A program made the position numbers and the translations under genes. The notes beneath the pieces were generated by a model, which saw only the letters and a list, made by a program, of their open reading frames with translations, searched no databases and was not told the DNA's origin. From Planctomycetota bacterium (GTDB lineage Bacteria > Planctomycetota > UBA8108 > UBA1146 > JAJFFE01), in assembly GCA_021776775.1 (NCBI GenBank), contig JAJFFE010000053.1, forward strand, positions 1 through 64,000: a stretch of 64,000 bases of DNA. The letters run 5' to 3'. Below are positions 16,742 through 24,975 of this stretch, piece by piece. Every line of letters begins with the position of its first letter. Positions within the stretch are counted from its first letter, which is position 1.

Positions 16742-17803
16742 GTGACCGAACCAAAGATCAATCAGTACTTGAAGATGATCAAGGACTCGGGCGGGTCGGA
16801 CCTTCACATTTCGTCCGGCATGACCCCGAAGATCCGCGTCCATGGAAAACTACGGCCGCTCAAGCAACCGGCCATGAACAACGAGCAAGTCGAAGAGCTG
16901 CTTCTCGAGGTCGTCGATGACAAGCGACGGGCCATGTTCAAGGAACGAAACGACCTCGACTGGGCGTACGCCATGCCCGGGCTTGCGCGTTTCCGTGCCA
17001 ACTACTTCCGTCAGCAGCACGGTATGTCTGGTGTGTTCCGGATCATTCCGGAAGAGATTCTCTCGGTTGATGATCTCGGTGTTCCGAAGCAGATCGAGAG
17101 ATTCTGCGAGATGCGAAACGGTTTGGTGCTGGTCACGGGACCGACCGGAAGCGGGAAGTCGACGACGCTGGCCGCGTTGATCGACTACATCAACCGCAAG
17201 AAGGCGAAGCACATCTTGACGATCGAAGAGCCGATCGAGTTCGTGCACAAGAACAAGAATTGCGTGATCACTCAGCGGGAGGTCGGCATCGATACCGATA
17301 CGTTCGCAGAGGCGCTACGCAACGCACCGCGACAGGATCCTGACGTCGTGCTCGTCGGGGAGCTGCGCGACCTCGAGACGATCGGACTGGCGATCACCGC
17401 GGCGGAGATGGGGAACTTGGTCTTTGCTACGCTGCACACCAACAGCGCATCGAAGACGATCGACCGGATTATCGATGTCTTCCCCGAAGATCAGCAGAAC
17501 CAGATCCGCACCATGCTTTCCGTTTCCCTCAAGGGCATCGTGGCGCAGCTGCTGATGCCGAAGAAGGACGGTAAGGGTCGCGTCGCGGTCAACGAAGTAC
17601 TGTTCCCCACCTCTGGCTTGTCGAACATCATTCGCGAGGGTGCGATCAACAAGATCGTTTCGACGATCGAAGGTGGCCGCGGCGACGGCATGCAGCTCAT
17701 GGACGATTCGATCATGGATCGTCTGAAGGCTGGACTCGTCAGTCCGGAGCAGGCTCTGCTTTTCGCCCACGATAAGAACCGCTTTCAGCGCCTCGCTTCG
17801 TGA
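16742..17803 (+). CDS. pilT: Type IV pilus twitching ATPase PilT
   Basis: A 353-residue hexameric ATPase driving pilus retraction at the inner-membrane base. All PilT marks are intact: GGSDLHIS near the N-terminus, Walker A GPTGSGKSTT from residue 133, the Asp box TIEEPIEF, Walker B PDVVLVGELRDLET with the His box ATLHTNSA, and a C-terminal LSNIIREGAINKI equivalent to the AIRNLIRE motif needed for retraction. I chose the GTG at 16742, 8 bases after the previous stop; a GTG at 16730 overlapping that stop is also in frame and adds four residues. Pilin and pilB genes are not in the window. Confidence 0.93.
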   Translation: MTEPKINQYLKMIKDSGGSDLHISSGMTPKIRVHGKLRPLKQPAMNNEQVEELLLEVVDDKRRAMFKERNDLDWAYAMPGLARFRANYFRQQHGMSGVFRIIPEEILSVDDLGVPKQIERFCEMRNGLVLVTGPTGSGKSTTLAALIDYINRKKAKHILTIEEPIEFVHKNKNCVITQREVGIDTDTFAEALRNAPRQDPDVVLVGELRDLETIGLAITAAEMGNLVFATLHTNSASKTIDRIIDVFPEDQQNQIRTMLSVSLKGIVAQLLMPKKDGKGRVAVNEVLFPTSGLSNIIREGAINKIVSTIEGGRGDGMQLMDDSIMDRLKAGLVSPEQALLFAHDKNRFQRLAS

Positions 17804-18999
17804 ACGTAGCGGACGGTTTTGACAGGCGTGCCGGTGCACTCGGAGATCTCGAGTGTCGGCACGTCTTGGTCTGTCTACCGACGTGGGTGGGGGACGCCGT
17901 GATGGCGACTCCCACGCTACGCGCCTTGCGATCTCGATTCCCCGATAGTCGTATTACGCTGTTCGGGCGAGGCCACCTCGAGTCCCTACTCGAGGGAGAA
18001 TCGCTCTACGATCAGTACGTCCCGATCGAGCGCGGGCGCGGGGCTACCGCGAAGAACATCGCAACGATTCGTGGTCTCGACGCCGACCTTGCCGTGGTGT
18101 TGCCGCACTCGTTTCGCGCGGCGTACGAAGTCTATCGCGCCGGCGTTCCTCGTCGGTTGGGTTACGCACGAGAGGGCCGCGGTTGGATGCTGACTCATAG
18201 CGTCACGCCACACCTGCGACCGCGACGGCGCTCGATCGGAGCGTGGCTCCGAGGCGTACGCATTGGCGTGAGCGACAAGATCTCCAAGCGATGGCTCACG
18301 CAGGCGGCGCAGCGGCAGCCCAGCCTTTTGCGGGAGCGTCGAGACCGAGAGCCCATCTTGCCGATCCCGATGGTGGCGCAATACTTGGAGCTCATCGCCG
18401 TGCTTGGCGCACGAGACGACGGCGCCGGTTTGACCCTAGGAATTCCGCCCCACGTCGCCGAGGGCGCCGATCGCGACCTGGAGACCCTTGGGTTCGCGCG
18501 TGATGAGTCGTTCGTTGCCGTCAATCCCGGAGCGTCCTTTGGCGAAACGAAGGTGTACCCGCTCGACCTCTTGGCGGACGCGCTGGATCGGTTGCACGGC
18601 GAACTCGGTTGGAAGACTCTCGTCCTGTGCGGTCCGGGTGAAGAGACGCTCGCCGATGAGCTGGCGGCGCAGATGAAGACACCTGTCGTCAGTAGCTCGG
18701 CTCAGATGCTGGGTCTCGACCGGGTGAAGCGCGCCATCGAACGCGCCGAACTCTTGGTGACGACAGACACTGGACCGTGGCACGTGGCCAACGCAGTTGC
18801 GACGCCGTCGGTCGTGTTGATGGGGCCGACGGATCCTCGGTACACCGCTGCCTACCTCGAGCGCAGTGTCGTCCTGCGAGAAGAGGTCGAGTGCGGCCCG
18901 TGCCATCTCAAGCAGTGCCCGCTCGATCACCGCTGCATGCGAATGATCGAGCCGCGACGCGTGGCCGAGACGGCGATGGCGCTGCTTGGCCGAAGCTAG
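17800..18999 (+). CDS. GT9 glycosyltransferase (ADP-heptose:LPS heptosyltransferase-like)
   Basis: A 399-residue GT9 enzyme, closer in layout to WaaF than the copy at 5780. It opens its domain with VLVCLPTWVGDAVMATPTLRAL near residue 22, carries VVLPHSFRAA, the donor-site segment VAVNPGASFGETKVYP, and the hallmark DTGPWHVANA followed by VVLMGPTDPRYT. A cysteine group CGPCHLKQCPLDHRC lies near the C-terminus. It starts at GTG 17800 inside the pilT stop (GTGA overlap), so the two are translated as a coupled pair even though one is a motility and one an envelope gene. Product: transfer of heptose to the LPS inner core, by family; the acceptor is not shown by the sequence. Confidence 0.9.
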   Translation: MNVADGFDRRAGALGDLECRHVLVCLPTWVGDAVMATPTLRALRSRFPDSRITLFGRGHLESLLEGESLYDQYVPIERGRGATAKNIATIRGLDADLAVVLPHSFRAAYEVYRAGVPRRLGYAREGRGWMLTHSVTPHLRPRRRSIGAWLRGVRIGVSDKISKRWLTQAAQRQPSLLRERRDREPILPIPMVAQYLELIAVLGARDDGAGLTLGIPPHVAEGADRDLETLGFARDESFVAVNPGASFGETKVYPLDLLADALDRLHGELGWKTLVLCGPGEETLADELAAQMKTPVVSSSAQMLGLDRVKRAIERAELLVTTDTGPWHVANAVATPSVVLMGPTDPRYTAAYLERSVVLREEVECGPCHLKQCPLDHRCMRMIEPRRVAETAMALLGRS

Positions 19000-19081
19000 T
19001 GATGAGTCTGTGAGTTGTCCGGTATCCGCACGGTCGGTCGCCCGTGGCGTCGGCGCGCGCCTAGCCAGAGCCGATGACCAG

Positions 19082-19146
19082 CGACCCGGGCAGCCAACGA
19101 CACGGGCAGCCAAACTACACGGGCAGCCAAACTACACGGGGCAGCG
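19082..19146. repeat. Short tandem repeat over the mrp stop codon
   Basis: About three and a half copies of a 16-17 base unit (core ACACGGGCAGCCAAACT) run head to tail. The last copy covers the final codons and TAG stop of mrp on the reverse strand, so the repeats copy the gene's 3' end. It looks like a slippage-generated expansion. Confidence 0.8.
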
Positions 19147-20217
19147 CGTCGTGATCTCTTTCGCTATCGACGCCATGACTTTGGCGAGCGCCGAGTCAGG
19201 ATCAGAATCGACCACCGGCGTTCCGGAGTCGCCAGAGGTGGCGTAGGACGCGACCAACGGGATCGAGCCGAGGAACGGCACGCCGTAGCGCTTCGCGGCG
19301 GATTCACCGCCGCCACCGGTGAAGATTTGCGTCTGCTTCTTGCAGTGCGGGCACTCGAAGACGCTCATGTTTTCGACGACGCCCAGGATGGGCACTTCGG
19401 TGCGTTGGAACATCTGAATGCCACGCTGTACGTCGAGCAAGGCGACGTCCTGCGGCGTCGTTACAATGACGCCGCCCGCCAGAGCGATGGTTTGCACGAG
19501 CGTCAGTTGTGCGTCGCCGGTTCCCGGCGGCAGGTCGATCACTAGGTAGTCGAGGTTGCCCCAGCGGACTTGCCCGAGGAACTGTCGCAGTAGGCCGGTG
19601 ACCATGGGCCCTCGCCAGATCACGGGGCTGTCGTCGTCGAGCATGTAGCCGATCGACATCGTGGCGACGCCATGCTTCTCGATTGGCACCAGTTCTTCTT
19701 CTGGCGTGACTTCCGGTCGCGCGTCTTCGAGCCCGAGCATCTTCGGTACCGAAGGGCCGTAGACGTCGGCGTCGAGCAGACCGACGCGGTGTCCGCTGCG
19801 CGCCAGCTGCACGGCGAGGTTGACCGACACCGTCGACTTCCCGACTCCACCCTTGCCGCTAGCGACGGCGATGATGTGTCGCACACCAGGCACGCCCTGC
19901 GGACCCATGGCCTGCTGCGGCGGTTGCTGCGGCGCGGCGCCGCCTTCGGGAGCGGCTGGAGCCGCTCCTTTCTCGAGGACCTGCACTTCGGTCACGCCTT
20001 CGATGGTCGAGATGCGCTGCTCGACATCTTTGCGTACCTGCTCGCGCGCGTTTGCGACCTGGGCGGGGAGCGAGAGGATGATCGTGACTTTGCCGTCGCG
20101 AGCGATGATGCGGTGGACACATCCCAGGCTCACGAGGTTGGCTCGGCTGTTTGGCAAGTTGGTCTCACCGAGCAGACGCTGGATTTCCGCTTGGACGCGT
20201 TCGGTGTCGAAGCTCAT
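19132..20217 (-). CDS. mrp: Mrp/ApbC family Fe-S cluster carrier ATPase
   Basis: A 361-residue P-loop protein that binds and transfers [4Fe-4S] clusters in the cytoplasm. It has an N-terminal MIP18/DUF59 domain (about 1-85), an Ala/Pro/Gln-rich linker, then the deviant Walker A GKGGVGKST at 121-129, YGPSVPKMLG, the DLPPGTGD segment, and the cluster-ligand CxxC in FECPHCKK. The ATG at 20217 has TAGGA at a good distance; the frame opens 27 codons earlier but without a signal. The last residues before the stop (TRCPV) are encoded by the tandem repeat described separately. It follows the TPR protein gene on the same strand after a gap of about 200 bases. Confidence 0.95.
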   Translation of the reverse strand: MSFDTERVQAEIQRLLGETNLPNSRANLVSLGCVHRIIARDGKVTIILSLPAQVANAREQVRKDVEQRISTIEGVTEVQVLEKGAAPAAPEGGAAPQQPPQQAMGPQGVPGVRHIIAVASGKGGVGKSTVSVNLAVQLARSGHRVGLLDADVYGPSVPKMLGLEDARPEVTPEEELVPIEKHGVATMSIGYMLDDDSPVIWRGPMVTGLLRQFLGQVRWGNLDYLVIDLPPGTGDAQLTLVQTIALAGGVIVTTPQDVALLDVQRGIQMFQRTEVPILGVVENMSVFECPHCKKQTQIFTGGGGESAAKRYGVPFLGSIPLVASYATSGDSGTPVVDSDPDSALAKVMASIAKEITTRCPV

Positions 20218-20421
20218 GTCGGGATTCCTAGGGTGGGCGAAAAGGGCGGGATTATAGGCGTAGATCACTCCGGAGTTCTCAGTTATTCCCGGATTCACCA
20301 GGTTCGATCGATCCTGGTCAGTTCACGGGACCAAGGCGTTGTCCTCTGGGCCAAAGGCTAGGCGGGGCGTTTGGCGGTCTCAGCAGTATCTGCCTTCGGC
20401 TGTGTTCTTTGACGAAGCCAC

Positions 20422-21681
20422 TCAGGCGGTGCGCCGTCGGCGCACCACGGTAGCGACGACTCCGAGCAGGGCCGCGGCGATGACCCCGACCAGAACCCAG
20501 TTGAACAGGATCGCTTGCTGGCGCTTCTCGATCTTCCGTCGTAGCAGCTCCGCGAAGGGGGCGAGACTCTCTCGGGTGTCACCTGTGAGGCGTTCGAGCT
20601 GTTGCTTGAGTACCGCCGGATCGTCGTCGAGGTAGGCGAGGTAGCCCCGGTGAAGCGTCTCGCTCACCTCGTCGGCTTCGCACTGTCGCAAGGACCGATA
20701 CCGCGCCGTTGCGCCTTCTGAGGTATCGGCGGTGGCCCATGCCGCGAGTGATCGGGAAAGGAGCGCTCGATCCCGAAGCCCCCAAGCGGCGCTCGCGGCT
20801 CGTGGCGCCCAGACGGCGGGCGCCTGCCCCTCTAGGACCGCGGCTTGTTCGAGCAGTGTCTGTGCGGTGTCGAATCGTTCCATAGCCAAGGCGACGTCGA
20901 TCTCGAGAACACGGATCTCGGGTCGCGTCGGATACCGGCGGAGCCCCGACGACGCGGCTCGAGCGGCTTTCTTGGTGTCGCCGAGTGCCAGCGCCAGTTC
21001 TACGCGGAGTTGGTATCCATCGGGAGAGACCGGGTCGAGGTAGAAGCCCTCTTCCAGCGCGTCTTCGGCCAGGGCCGGTTGTCCGCGCTCGAGTTCCGCC
21101 TGCGCCCACAGGAAACGCGCCAATGCGCTGGACGGAGCTGCGTCGGCGGACTTCTTGGCCAGAGCGATTGCGTTGTCTAGGTCGCCCGCGACGGCGGCTA
21201 CTTTGCCGGCGAGGAAGAGCCGTTCGGCCTTGGTCAGGAGTCGTTCGATCGCTTGACGACGTTCTGAATCGAGTGTCGAAATTCGTCCGAGCCCGATCAT
21301 GCACTCGAAGTATCCCGCGGCTGCGAGACGACTGGGGTTAGACTCGAGCGCCGCGGTGAACAGTTCGAGCGCTCGCTCCGGATCACGCTCCATCCACGCT
21401 ACCGCGAGAGGCGCACCGCGTTGTTCGAGTGTCGTTTCGACATGGTTTACCGGATCGACACCGAGTCGGATCAGTGCGTTTCGGCGCAGCCGGTGCCACT
21501 CGTAACTGTCAGGATGGCGCGAGATCACATCGTCGACCACCGTGACCGAGCAACCCTCCTCGAGAAGTTCCGCGTCGAGGCGGCGGCGCGGGTCGTCTCC
21601 GGCGGTTCCGACGGGCTGCGATTGCGCCAGTCCGGTGGCGAAGCACAAGCCGGTCATCACGATTAACTTAAGGACGAACAT
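20422..21681 (-). CDS. TPR protein with signal peptide and C-terminal membrane anchor
   Basis: A 419-residue helical-repeat protein. The chosen ATG (21681) begins a signal sequence (LKLIVMTGLCFATGLA). Residues about 90-290 contain several TPR-like pairs, such as GDLDNAIALAKKSADAAPSS and RGQPALAEDALEEGFYLDP. The C-terminus is a single membrane helix (NWVLVGVIAAALLGVVATVV) followed by RRRR. The topology is therefore a periplasmic TPR domain tethered to the inner membrane, a layout used by scaffolding and envelope-assembly proteins. No catalytic motif is seen and I cannot name the family. The frame extends to 22170, but the upstream part is antisense to the thioredoxin-like gene. Confidence 0.68.
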   Translation of the reverse strand: MFVLKLIVMTGLCFATGLAQSQPVGTAGDDPRRRLDAELLEEGCSVTVVDDVISRHPDSYEWHRLRRNALIRLGVDPVNHVETTLEQRGAPLAVAWMERDPERALELFTAALESNPSRLAAAGYFECMIGLGRISTLDSERRQAIERLLTKAERLFLAGKVAAVAGDLDNAIALAKKSADAAPSSALARFLWAQAELERGQPALAEDALEEGFYLDPVSPDGYQLRVELALALGDTKKAARAASSGLRRYPTRPEIRVLEIDVALAMERFDTAQTLLEQAAVLEGQAPAVWAPRAASAAWGLRDRALLSRSLAAWATADTSEGATARYRSLRQCEADEVSETLHRGYLAYLDDDPAVLKQQLERLTGDTRESLAPFAELLRRKIEKRQQAILFNWVLVGVIAAALLGVVATVVRRRRTA

Positions 21682-21966
21682 TCCTGAGCGAATCGGTGCC
21701 TTTCCCCCGTGCAAGGTCTGCAAGCACACGATAGAATCGATGCCGAAACGAACGAGGCGACTGCGTCCCAAGCGGGATGTCAGCAAGCGGGCCGAACGAC
21801 AGGGTGACTCCGGCGAGCGAATTGCATGACTGACGTGCAGCCGTGCGCGCGCCAACCCTGGCAATTGAAGCACAGGTGTCGACACCGTAACGACACCGCG
21901 CCGCTGGTAGCGACTCGTTCCGCTTGCCGACCCGCGGAGCACGTTGACAGGAGATCGTCGACCGCC

Positions 21967-22314
21967 ATGAACCGAATCAAGTCCTACAAAGCTGACGAAG
22001 TCACCGCGTTGATCCATGGGAACGCTGGTCTTCTCCTGGTTCATTTCGGGTCGCCGCTTCACAGCTCGTGTGACTTCGTTCACCGAGAACTCGACCTCCT
22101 CGCGCCCCGCTTCGAGTCCGAGATCCACTTCGCCGAAGTCGAGCCACTCAAAGATCTGGAACTTGCTCAAGTCTATTCAATTGAGCATCTTCCGACGCTG
22201 ATCCTGTTCGTCGGCGACGAGGAAGTCGAGCGCATCGACCACGTCATGCTGCCCGAAGAGCTGGCCGAGTTCTTGGAGACTGCCGCTTCATTTTACACAG
22301 GCGCCCAAGAGTAG
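21967..22314 (+). CDS. Thioredoxin-fold protein with HxxC instead of CxxC
   Basis: A 115-residue protein with the length and strand order of thioredoxin: LLLVHFGSPLHSSCDFVHREL aligns to the active-site helix, FAEVEPLKDLELAQVYSIEHLPTLILFVG to the central sheet with its cis-Pro (HLPT), and the end matches the last helix. The active site CGPC is HSSC (His32, Cys35), so only the resolving cysteine remains. A disulfide reductase role is unlikely; a peroxiredoxin-like, chaperone-like or glutathionylated function is possible. AGGAGAT lies 12 bases before the ATG. It is transcribed away from the TPR gene. Confidence 0.66.
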   Translation: MNRIKSYKADEVTALIHGNAGLLLVHFGSPLHSSCDFVHRELDLLAPRFESEIHFAEVEPLKDLELAQVYSIEHLPTLILFVGDEEVERIDHVMLPEELAEFLETAASFYTGAQE

Positions 22315-22475
22315 GACGATGTATACTAGCTATCGAGTTGGATGAATGACGAATCGAAAGTCGATTCGAAGAGATTCTGCAAGCTCAGATTTTCGTTGAG
22401 CTTTTGAGCCTCGGGGAACGTTAGACACACACACACCTTCCCCATTTGTCCCACCTCAGAGCCCATGGGGCGCCG

Positions 22476-22510
22476 CAGGTATCCTCTACCTGTCGCGCTC
22501 CTTTTTTTTT
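22476..22510 (+). terminator. Possible terminator after the thioredoxin-fold gene
   Basis: A 6-bp perfect stem CAGGTA/TACCTG with a 5-base loop, then 9 bases and a run of nine T (22502-22510). The gap between stem and T-run is longer than usual. Confidence 0.35.
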
Positions 22511-22528
22511 GGTTTGGGGTGGGCTGGG

Positions 22529-22880
22529 GGCGGTTGCTCTGATCGGCCCCGGGGTTGTCATCGTTAGGTTGCCCGTTGCGCTCTGCGAGGCCAGGCATGC
22601 TTGGCCGGGATGGGCAGTGGTTTCGAGGGCTCGCGGCGGTTGTTCTGACCGGCCGCGGGGTTTCCATCGCTAGCTTGACCGTTGCGCGCTGCGAGGCGTG
22701 GCAGATTGGCGGTGTCCTCGAGCGCTACGCGTGTGCGGCGGTTCAGTTATCTGATCGGCCCCGAGAGTTTCATCGCTAAGTTGCCCGTTGCCCGTTGCGC
22801 TGTGCGAGGCCAGGCCTATTGGGGCCGCCAGGCTGTGCGGGGTGATCCATCCGTGGGGCGTTTGTTCTGATCCGCGGACG
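22529..22880. repeat. Three to four degenerate direct repeats, period about 105 bases
   Basis: Units begin at about 22529, 22635, 22737 and (partial) 22856. Each opens with GGCGGTT, then CTGATCGGCC, then a CATCGCTA block, then GCCCGTTGCG and GCGAGGC. The alignable core is about 75 bases, roughly 80% alike between units, and is separated by variable filler. No frame is open through all units. It is not CRISPR-like, because the repeats are long and divergent and the intervals uneven. Confidence 0.7.
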
Positions 22881-22901
22881 CGAGCCGATCGGGGCGGCCG
22901 T

Positions 22902-24107
22902 TTATCTCGCGCGTTCGGCGGCGATGTACTCTTCGAGCAGGGCGAACTGGCGCGGGAAGTCGTGCACGTCGACGCCGTGGGGGGATTTGAAGAACGACGC
23001 CAGGTGATGTTGCGGGCCAGACTGTCCCTTGGAGTGCGCATACGCGAGGAAGCGGACCATGTCGAGCACGAGGGGTGCGGCGAGGATGGAATCGCAACCT
23101 TGCCACGTGAACTGCAGCGACATCTTTACGCCGAGGAAGCCTTCGAAGTGGATGAAGTCCCAGGCCGTCTTCCAGTCGTTCAAGCTCGGCACGTAGTCGA
23201 TGGCGACGTGCGACTGGAACGGGTATCCGAGGTGTTCTTGCAGCAGGTGGTCTTTCGATTCGACCTTCGCTGCCTTGTTGGATTCGTTCTGTAGGACTTG
23301 TCCGTCGCGATCCCCCAGCATGTTGTAGCCTTGCCATGCGAGGACGCGAAGGCGCCGTTGATGAAACAGCGTGGCTAACACCGACTTCATCAACGTCTCG
23401 CCGGTCTTACCGTCGGATCCCATGAACGGAAGTCCGCGCTGCTCGAAGAGGGCGGCGATGCCGGCGGGCAGCGCACCCGGCGAGGGCGTGAAGTTTAGAT
23501 ATGAACAGTCCGTCTCCGCGCCCGCGACGGCGTAGAGCGTGCTGGCGCGAAGGTGCCCATGGTCGTCGGATTCGACGAGCTTCATGACACCTTCTGCGGT
23601 GTCGAGTTCGGGGCACGTCTCGAGCTGCGGTTCGGTCGACGCGAGATTGACGAGCACCACACGTTCGAGGTTGTGGTTCGACTTGAACTCGCGAATGTCG
23701 GCCGCGATTCGGTCCACCGCCTCGCGGGCGCGGGCGACTCGATATCGTTCGGTTCCGTCGGCGAGCGCTTCGATCGCCTGCCCACTCTCGAACAGCACGC
23801 CGGGTCGACACGACTTGCTGATCGTGTCGAGCTCCTCCGTGAGTTCCTGAATCGTCTCGTATCGAAGAGTGCTGGCGTCGCGTCGCAGCTCGTGCGCTTG
23901 CTCCGTCAGACCGGACTCGCGAATGTCGTGACCGCCGAATGCCAGGTCGTGGAGCGTGGGAAGTCCGAGTCCGACGCACGCGTCACTCTCCGTGACCATG
24001 CCGACGGCGTCGACCATGCCTCGCCGAATTGCGAGCGCACCGCAGATCGCGGTCGTCGCGACGCCGCCCTTGGCGCCGACGATCCACACTCCGACCTTTG
24101 CGCTCAT
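22902..24107 (-). CDS. Inositol-1-phosphate synthase family protein
   Basis: A 401-residue NAD-dependent enzyme of the myo-inositol-1-phosphate synthase family, which cyclises glucose-6-phosphate. The nucleotide loop GAKGGVATT is at 11-19. The catalytic core shows GSDGKTGETLMKSVLA, matching the lysine-bearing GxDxKSGQT block of the family, followed by WQGYNMLGDRDG and NKAAKVESKD. The last third has the LNDWKTAWDFIHFEGFLG tract seen in bacterial members. AAGGAG precedes the ATG at 24107. In Gram-negative bacteria such enzymes supply inositol for phospholipids or glycans. No phosphatidylinositol synthase is nearby, so the end product is not known. Confidence 0.85.
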   Translation of the reverse strand: MSAKVGVWIVGAKGGVATTAICGALAIRRGMVDAVGMVTESDACVGLGLPTLHDLAFGGHDIRESGLTEQAHELRRDASTLRYETIQELTEELDTISKSCRPGVLFESGQAIEALADGTERYRVARAREAVDRIAADIREFKSNHNLERVVLVNLASTEPQLETCPELDTAEGVMKLVESDDHGHLRASTLYAVAGAETDCSYLNFTPSPGALPAGIAALFEQRGLPFMGSDGKTGETLMKSVLATLFHQRRLRVLAWQGYNMLGDRDGQVLQNESNKAAKVESKDHLLQEHLGYPFQSHVAIDYVPSLNDWKTAWDFIHFEGFLGVKMSLQFTWQGCDSILAAPLVLDMVRFLAYAHSKGQSGPQHHLASFFKSPHGVDVHDFPRQFALLEEYIAAERAR

Positions 24108-24343
24108 ATCGGCTCCTTCGATGCATTGCCGACTTTGTCGAATCGGACTCACTACGGGTTGGGTGGAGAGACTCGCGGAGTCGCGAGAATGCGTCCGTCG
24201 ACGATACGGGAAAAGACGCCCACCGTTGCGGCGGTACACAATCCCCGACAATTGCAGGGAGGCGTATCGACGAACAGCCACGCTGACGCCTCGGGAGACG
24301 TTCGCGCGGCTGTGGTCGAAGCAATGTTCAGGTCAGGCTGGGA

Positions 24344-24586
24344 TCAGTGGAACCCGAGCGAGAGGTGACGCGCCCGGCGTCGGGCGTCTTTCATTGCCTT
24401 CTTACGCGCTTTCTTGCGCATGAGCTTCTCTTGCTCTCGCATCTTGCGGCGTCGAGCCTCCGATGGCTTCTCGTAAAAGTTGCGCTTCTTGATCTCTTTG
24501 AGGAGTCCCTCTTTGGCCACGGTGCGCTTGAATCGCTGCACTAGTTTCTCGGCCGTTTCTCCGTTTCGGAGCGTGACGCGAATCAA
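24344..24586 (-). CDS. rpsU: 30S ribosomal protein bS21
   Basis: An 80-residue, very basic protein. The N-terminal half (RVTLRNGETAEKLVQRFKR) and the FYEKPSEARRRK segment are the bS21 signature, followed by an Arg/Lys-rich tail. It binds the 30S platform near the anti-Shine-Dalgarno region. The start is TTG (24586) with AAAGGA upstream. It stands alone, divergent from lnt, without the dnaG-rpoD neighbours seen in enterobacteria. Confidence 0.95.
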   Translation of the reverse strand: MIRVTLRNGETAEKLVQRFKRTVAKEGLLKEIKKRNFYEKPSEARRRKMREQEKLMRKKARKKAMKDARRRARHLSLGFH

Positions 24587-24975
24587 AGCTCGCCGGTCCT
24601 TTCGAGTGCGCCCCAGGTGGCGCGGGCTTCGTTGGATGCTGAGGAACTCGCGGGCGAGTCACTGGAGTTGGCGTCGGTGGCCGTGGCGGCGAATCGACAC
24701 TCCAAGGAAGTTCAGTATCCGTTACGGGAACATGGTCGAAGAACAACCCTCGTCGGTGACGTACATCATTGACGAACAGGATCAGTGACGAACGAGGGTA
24801 CAGACGCTTGAGATGTGGCAATGCCGACCCCGAGCGAAGCGGAGAAGTCTAAACTCTTGGCGGGGTTCTGACAACCCGCTGCGTGTCACCAAAACTGGAT
24901 AGATCCCGCCGACGAATTCCCGCCCTCGGGAAAGTTGGCGCAGAACGGCTGGTCGTTCTATAAACGTCGGCCACC
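24587..24975. other. Divergent promoter region of rpsU and lnt
   Basis: 389 bases without a convincing gene. On the + side, TTGGCG (24935-24940) and TATAAA (24959-24964) are separated by 18 bases just before lnt. No clear promoter for rpsU could be picked out on the other strand. Confidence 0.5.
24935..24964 (+). promoter_or_regulatory. Sigma-70-like promoter of lnt
   Basis: TTGGCG, 18-base spacer, TATAAA. The -10 box ends 11 bases before the lnt ATG, which would leave a leader of only about 5 bases. There is no Shine-Dalgarno sequence, so a leaderless message is implied unless the true start is further downstream. Confidence 0.5.

Larger units (their letters stand above)
22315..22901. other. 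Gene-free stretch between the thioredoxin-fold and inositol-phosphate synthase genes
   Basis: 587 bases. No reading frame here looks like a protein. It holds a short hairpin with a T-run (22476-22510), an AC dinucleotide run near 22423, and a set of degenerate ~105-base direct repeats (22529-22880) described separately. Confidence 0.6.

Noticed and set aside
22529..22880. CRISPR array
   Set aside because: Units are long, only about 80% alike and unevenly spaced, without short identical repeats or unique spacers.
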